Part shown: positions 60,901 through 64,000 of the stretch, piece after piece
Position numbering within the stretch: the first letter of the stretch is position 1
Layout: every line of letters starts with the position of its first letter
Program-made: the position numbers and the translations under genes
From: Candidatus Zhuqueibacterota bacterium
GTDB lineage: Bacteria; Zhuqueibacterota; Zhuqueibacteria; Oceanimicrobiales; Oceanimicrobiaceae
Length of the DNA stretch: 64,000 bases
Assembly: GCA_029261995.1 (NCBI GenBank)
Contig: JAJDAF010000064.1
Coordinates: 186,001 to 250,000, forward strand
Direction of reading: 5' to 3'
Notes under the pieces: model-generated
Database searches by the model: none
Told to the model about the DNA's origin: nothing
The model's input: the letters and a program-made list of their open reading frames with translations, nothing else

Positions 60901-63105
60901 CTACGCAACGACCTTCGCCATTGCTCTCGGATCTGGCGCATCACCATTCAATTCAACCCGGCCACGCTTGTCAAAAGACAGCACATCCATCGGGCAGACA
61001 GTCACGCAGATGCCGCACTGAATGCAGGCCGTGTTGTCGTTGGAAAAACGCTCCTGATTCTTGGCAAAACTCATGACGTCTATACCGACCTCGCAGAAGC
61101 GGGAGCACTCGCCGCAGGTTATGCATTTCTCATCGCTCTTGATACCGAGCTTGCCAAAACGCTTGCTCCAGAATTCCATCCACTTGGCCAGTGGGCACCA
61201 GTAGCGGCACCAGATTTTGCCGCCAAAGAAGGGGTAGAGCGTCACGGGAATCACCCCGACCAGCCAGAAATCCGCGACGTAACTGTACCACGACCGGGCC
61301 TGTTCACCGACCTGCGACACAAGCCCAAACCAGTGGTAGATGTCGTCATACCAGAACTTGCCAAAAATCATGTTGCCGCCAACCAGAATCGTGGCCACGA
61401 ACGCCCACACCAGCACCGCTTTGTTCATCCACTCCCAGGCCTTTGACCGCCGTCCCTTCGGAGCTTTGTGGCGCCACTGGTCGCCCCAGGTTTCCGCCAG
61501 GCCGCCGCAGCCGCAAAACCAGGTACAGTAGCGTTTGCCGTGATTTATCGAAAGGATGGGGATCACTACAAACGAGACCAGCAGACCCCAGACGATGTAA
61601 AACACGCTGATGTCGTAAAAGAACTGATGGAATTGCAGGGGCCAGGCGTACTCGAAGCCGTAGGCCTTCCAGGCATAATCCGGGCTGCCGAGTGCAGTGC
61701 TGGCGCCGGCTGTGTGGTGCACGTACCACATGATGAACTCCGGCACCAGGAAGCCGAGAGTCCATTGCGTCGTAATAAGGGTGACGTAGCGCTTTTTCTG
61801 ATAGCTGTCGTTGAAACCAACGCCCCAGCGCTTGTAAGCCTTCATGCCGAAATAGCTCATGAAGGCGGTGTACCAGCCGGCGTACCAGAAACTCGGCGAG
61901 ATGTGCTTGGTGAAGCCCCAAAGGCGCCAGTCAAAGGTCAGGTAGTCTTTCCAGTTGACTGCGGCGCCGGCGGCATCGCTGAACCAGGACTGATTGAACG
62001 GCCACCACGGCGCTTTCAGTGCATAGACTGCGTAGAATATCACAAACATCGCGGCGAGGTAAAGATAGCGTTTGAAATCCCAGGCGCCTTCCAGCTTGAT
62101 GCCGACTTTGTTGAAGAATTTGATCGGCAGCTCTGCCCCGATCATCTCAAAAACCTGATCGTTTGCCAGCTTGGTGAGCTTGCCATCTTTCTCAAACGTG
62201 ACGGAATCTTTTGCTACTTCCTTAAGGTGAGAGCTGAAGTGAATATCCAGGTTCTTCTCCTTTTGCAGATCGAGAAGCTTGTCAACGTTGCGTTTCTTCG
62301 GGAAGATGAACTCCGGATCGATGGTCACCAATGTCACGCGATTGGTCGGGGCCAGGGCAATTGCCGCTTCGGCCGCCACATCGCCACCTCCGTAAATGAG
62401 AATGTCTTTGCGGCTGAATTCATCCGGGTCAGCCAGAAAGTGGGCGATTTTGGCGGCATTTTCGGTTTCGCCCGGCACGCCGGCCTTGCGCGGGTTGCCG
62501 GACTTGCCGATGGCCAGAATGACATACTTGGCTTTGTAGGTGTCGCGCGAACTGGTGACGACAAAAGTACCGTTCTGCTTTTGGATGTCAGTGACCGGCT
62601 CATGGGTGTTGATTTTCAAACCGAGCTGCGCGATTTGCTGGTCCCATTTGTCGAGAAGCTCTTCTTTGGAGCTCTCTTCGGCCCAGATGGCGGATTCCAG
62701 CGGGATATTCTCGGGCTCGATGAACAGCGGCTTGCCTTTGGTGAACGAGCGAATCAGGTTGGCGGTTTTGCCCTGTTCGAGAACGACGTAATTCAAGCCA
62801 AGCTCATGCGCCCGGCTGGCCGCACCCAATCCCGAAGCCCCGGCGCCAACAATCAGGACATCGTAAATCCCCTCAGAGGAGTTCTGACGCTGGTGGTCAG
62901 CAAACAGGTCGTTGACCAGAGCATGCCCCTGATTCAATCCCATTTTGATCAGGGGTGTGCCCCGCACTTCGCCGACCAGATAAAGGCCTGATATGTTGCT
63001 TTCGTGTTTGTCTGAAACCTGTGGCAGCTTGACCACTGCAGGGTCAAAGCCGGTATCAAAAAGCACCCTGGTGAAGTTCTTGATTGAGTCAATCAAAGCT
63101 GGCAT
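60901..63105 (-). CDS. Flavin oxidoreductase fused to NosR-like polyferredoxin membrane domain
   Basis: A 734-residue protein. After a short N-terminal part (about 1-80) comes a FAD/NAD(P) two-Rossmann reductase (VLIVGAGASGLGAASRAHEL, VILAIGKSGNPRKAGVPGE, ILIYGGGDVAAEAAIAL). Next are several membrane helices (about 350-640) with NosR/NapH-like cysteines (YCTWFCGCGGLAETWG, IWCRYWCPLAKWM), and two [4Fe-4S] ferredoxin motifs (CITCGECSRFCEVGIDVM, CIQCGICVTVCPMDVL). It probably moves electrons from NAD(P)H through FAD and Fe-S clusters to or from the membrane. The ATG follows AGAGGAGAA. Confidence 0.88.
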   Translation of the reverse strand: MPALIDSIKNFTRVLFDTGFDPAVVKLPQVSDKHESNISGLYLVGEVRGTPLIKMGLNQGHALVNDLFADHQRQNSSEGIYDVLIVGAGASGLGAASRAHELGLNYVVLEQGKTANLIRSFTKGKPLFIEPENIPLESAIWAEESSKEELLDKWDQQIAQLGLKINTHEPVTDIQKQNGTFVVTSSRDTYKAKYVILAIGKSGNPRKAGVPGETENAAKIAHFLADPDEFSRKDILIYGGGDVAAEAAIALAPTNRVTLVTIDPEFIFPKKRNVDKLLDLQKEKNLDIHFSSHLKEVAKDSVTFEKDGKLTKLANDQVFEMIGAELPIKFFNKVGIKLEGAWDFKRYLYLAAMFVIFYAVYALKAPWWPFNQSWFSDAAGAAVNWKDYLTFDWRLWGFTKHISPSFWYAGWYTAFMSYFGMKAYKRWGVGFNDSYQKKRYVTLITTQWTLGFLVPEFIMWYVHHTAGASTALGSPDYAWKAYGFEYAWPLQFHQFFYDISVFYIVWGLLVSFVVIPILSINHGKRYCTWFCGCGGLAETWGDQWRHKAPKGRRSKAWEWMNKAVLVWAFVATILVGGNMIFGKFWYDDIYHWFGLVSQVGEQARSWYSYVADFWLVGVIPVTLYPFFGGKIWCRYWCPLAKWMEFWSKRFGKLGIKSDEKCITCGECSRFCEVGIDVMSFAKNQERFSNDNTACIQCGICVTVCPMDVLSFDKRGRVELNGDAPDPRAMAKVVA

Positions 63106-63187
63106 TTCTCCTCTTGCTTGGTTACATTTGCTTGTTTCGTTAACCGGGTCTACATCTTGAATATTCCAGGGAAGATAGGAACATTTC

Positions 63188-63472
63188 ATGGATTTTGAAT
63201 CATTTTGCCTAACACTTGAGGACGATACCCCACCCGACTATCTCGCCAGGACCATCCAGGCCTTGTGGCACGACGCCAGAGGGCAGTGGGATCGAGCGCA
63301 CCAGATTGTGCAACCCATCGGCAGCGAAGAGGCTTCCTGGGTGCACGCATACTTGCACCGCAAGGAAGGCGACTACGGCAATGCCTCTTACTGGTACAAT
63401 CGCGCCGCCCGCCCGATGTCAGATTCATCCCTGAAAGATGAGTGGGAAGAAATCGTTCGAAGCCTGCTTTGA
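63188..63472 (+). CDS. Small conserved hypothetical protein
   Basis: A 94-residue acidic, helical protein: PPDYLARTIQALWHDARGQW, ASWVHAYLHRKEGDYGNASY, WYNRAARPM and DEWEEIVRSLL. The pattern (a TPR-like helix pair with W and H residues) is one I have seen as a conserved small protein in several bacterial phyla, without known function. It is divergent from the oxidoreductase gene, whose own start lies 83 bp away. Confidence 0.75.
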   Translation: MDFESFCLTLEDDTPPDYLARTIQALWHDARGQWDRAHQIVQPIGSEEASWVHAYLHRKEGDYGNASYWYNRAARPMSDSSLKDEWEEIVRSLL

Positions 63473-63493
63473 CGATTGGCTGTCGCGGCCTCC

Positions 63494-64000
63494 TCAGTTT
63501 TGCCGCGTTTTCCTGGCAATGGCGTACAGCGCCTCGTAAGTACGCAGATAGATCGTACCGCGCGAAATCGCCAATGAGGCCGCCAATTGCTCATCCATTC
63601 TGTTTCGCGCCAGAACTTCGAAGCGCCGGCCCGCCCTGACCACCGTTACCGTGCCATCCATCCCCATGAGATAGATTTTGCCATCCGCATAGACGGGCGA
63701 GCCGCGATGGCGCCGGTTGTGTGCTCTTTCCGAGTAAATCTCTTTTCCGGTCGCGGCCTCGAGACACAGCAATTGCCCATTCTCACGGCATAAATAAACC
63801 AGACCATCGCGCAGCAGTGGCGACGGCACGTCCGGTGTGTTCTTCTTGCGTCGCCAAACGATGTGCGGGTCAGATGACGTAATGTCGCCGCGTGCGCCGG
63901 CAGGCCGGAGTGCGATGACGGGCCCGTTTTTGGCGGAAGGAATCACCACAAGCCCTTGCGCTACCACCGGCGTTGCCACCAGCCTGAACATGGGATTGTA
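63494..64000 (-). CDS. PQQ-type beta-propeller protein (N-terminus beyond the window)
   Basis: The reading frame is open to the last base, so this is the C-terminal part. It contains propeller blades of the PQQ/BamB-like type: VATPVVAQGLVVIPS, SPLLRDGLVYLCRENGQLLC, LEAATGKEIYSER, GSPVYADGKIYLMGMDGTVT and LAISRGTIYLRTYEALYAI. Likely exported, but the signal peptide is not in view. It converges with the small gene at 63188, 21 bp apart. Confidence 0.8.
   Translation of the reverse strand, partial: YNPMFRLVATPVVAQGLVVIPSAKNGPVIALRPAGARGDITSSDPHIVWRRKKNTPDVPSPLLRDGLVYLCRENGQLLCLEAATGKEIYSERAHNRRHRGSPVYADGKIYLMGMDGTVTVVRAGRRFEVLARNRMDEQLAASLAISRGTIYLRTYEALYAIARKTRQN

Noticed and set aside
61468-62991. 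507-codon plus-strand frame opposite the flavin/Fe-S oxidoreductase
   Set aside because: The minus strand has unmistakable FAD, NosR-like and ferredoxin motifs; the plus frame shows none and reflects codon bias of the opposite gene.
1-64000. tRNA, rRNA or riboswitch genes
   Set aside because: Reading through the larger intergenic gaps I saw no cloverleaf with a TTCGA arm, no rRNA-like conserved stretch and no known riboswitch core; a covariance-model scan would be needed for certainty.

Overview
The window is about 64 kb of a Gram-negative bacterial chromosome. Several traits point to the Fibrobacteres-Chlorobi-Bacteroidetes (FCB) superphylum or a neighbour such as Calditrichota or KSB1: a C-terminal sorting-type domain with a PNFPNPFN motif, PorV-like and DUF11 surface proteins, DUF5916, SusC-style TonB receptors with a carboxypeptidase-regulatory domain, FtsX/MacB-type permeases of about 800 residues, and a menaquinone (men) operon. 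This is inference from gene content. I saw no rRNA, tRNA or CRISPR array.

Layout. 1-6 kb: surface and envelope proteins (DUF11/FlgD-like, a PorV-OmpA-DUF11-LysM fusion, a VWA-Sel1 protein). 6-12.5 kb: DUF971, a small unknown gene, an MFS transporter, a Rieske-glutamate synthase fusion and a secreted VPS10/BNR-propeller protein. 12.5-19 kb: an accessory island (below). 19-24 kb: a Rieske-TPP enzyme fusion, a YtxJ-like thiol protein, DUF5996 and a TonB protein. 24-32.4 kb: a TonB-dependent receptor, an ABC permease and a DUF5916 protein. 32.6-42.5 kb: menaquinone synthesis (menG on +; menF-D-B-A-C-E on -, with a GbsR-type regulator upstream). 42.7-51 kb: chemotaxis operon cheA-W-R-B-D-Y-X on -, then a divergent CheY, a small membrane protein and a receiver-ATPase protein. 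51-64 kb: a BamA/Omp85-like protein, a second TonB, an ATP-grasp enzyme, a DegT-type protein lacking its PLP lysine, DUF420, an M28 peptidase, a small beta-barrel, an exported DUF2252 protein, a large flavin/Fe-S membrane oxidoreductase, and a PQQ-propeller protein cut by the window end.

The island at 12.5-19 kb is the most interesting part. It holds a diversity-generating retroelement (DGR): two target genes ending in a DUF1566/C-type-lectin-like domain, an avd gene (four-helix bundle accessory protein) and a template repeat (TR). Over 166 bp the TR differs from variable region 2 at 18 positions, and every one is an adenine in the TR, the signature of A-directed mutagenic retrohoming. The intact target joins a TIR/nucleoside-deoxyribosyltransferase-like N-terminal domain and a coiled coil to the diversified domain. 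The other is a multi-pass membrane protein now broken by a frameshift. No reverse transcriptase is present. Where it would be expected there is a second avd, cut off after 41 codons, then a REP-RAYT-REP module. Four copies of the same about 137-bp REP pair are scattered through the island. The DGR is therefore either served by a reverse transcriptase elsewhere or was recently crippled.

Most other genes look like chromosomal housekeeping and envelope functions in short operons, with good Shine-Dalgarno sites of GGAGG type and some GTG/TTG starts.
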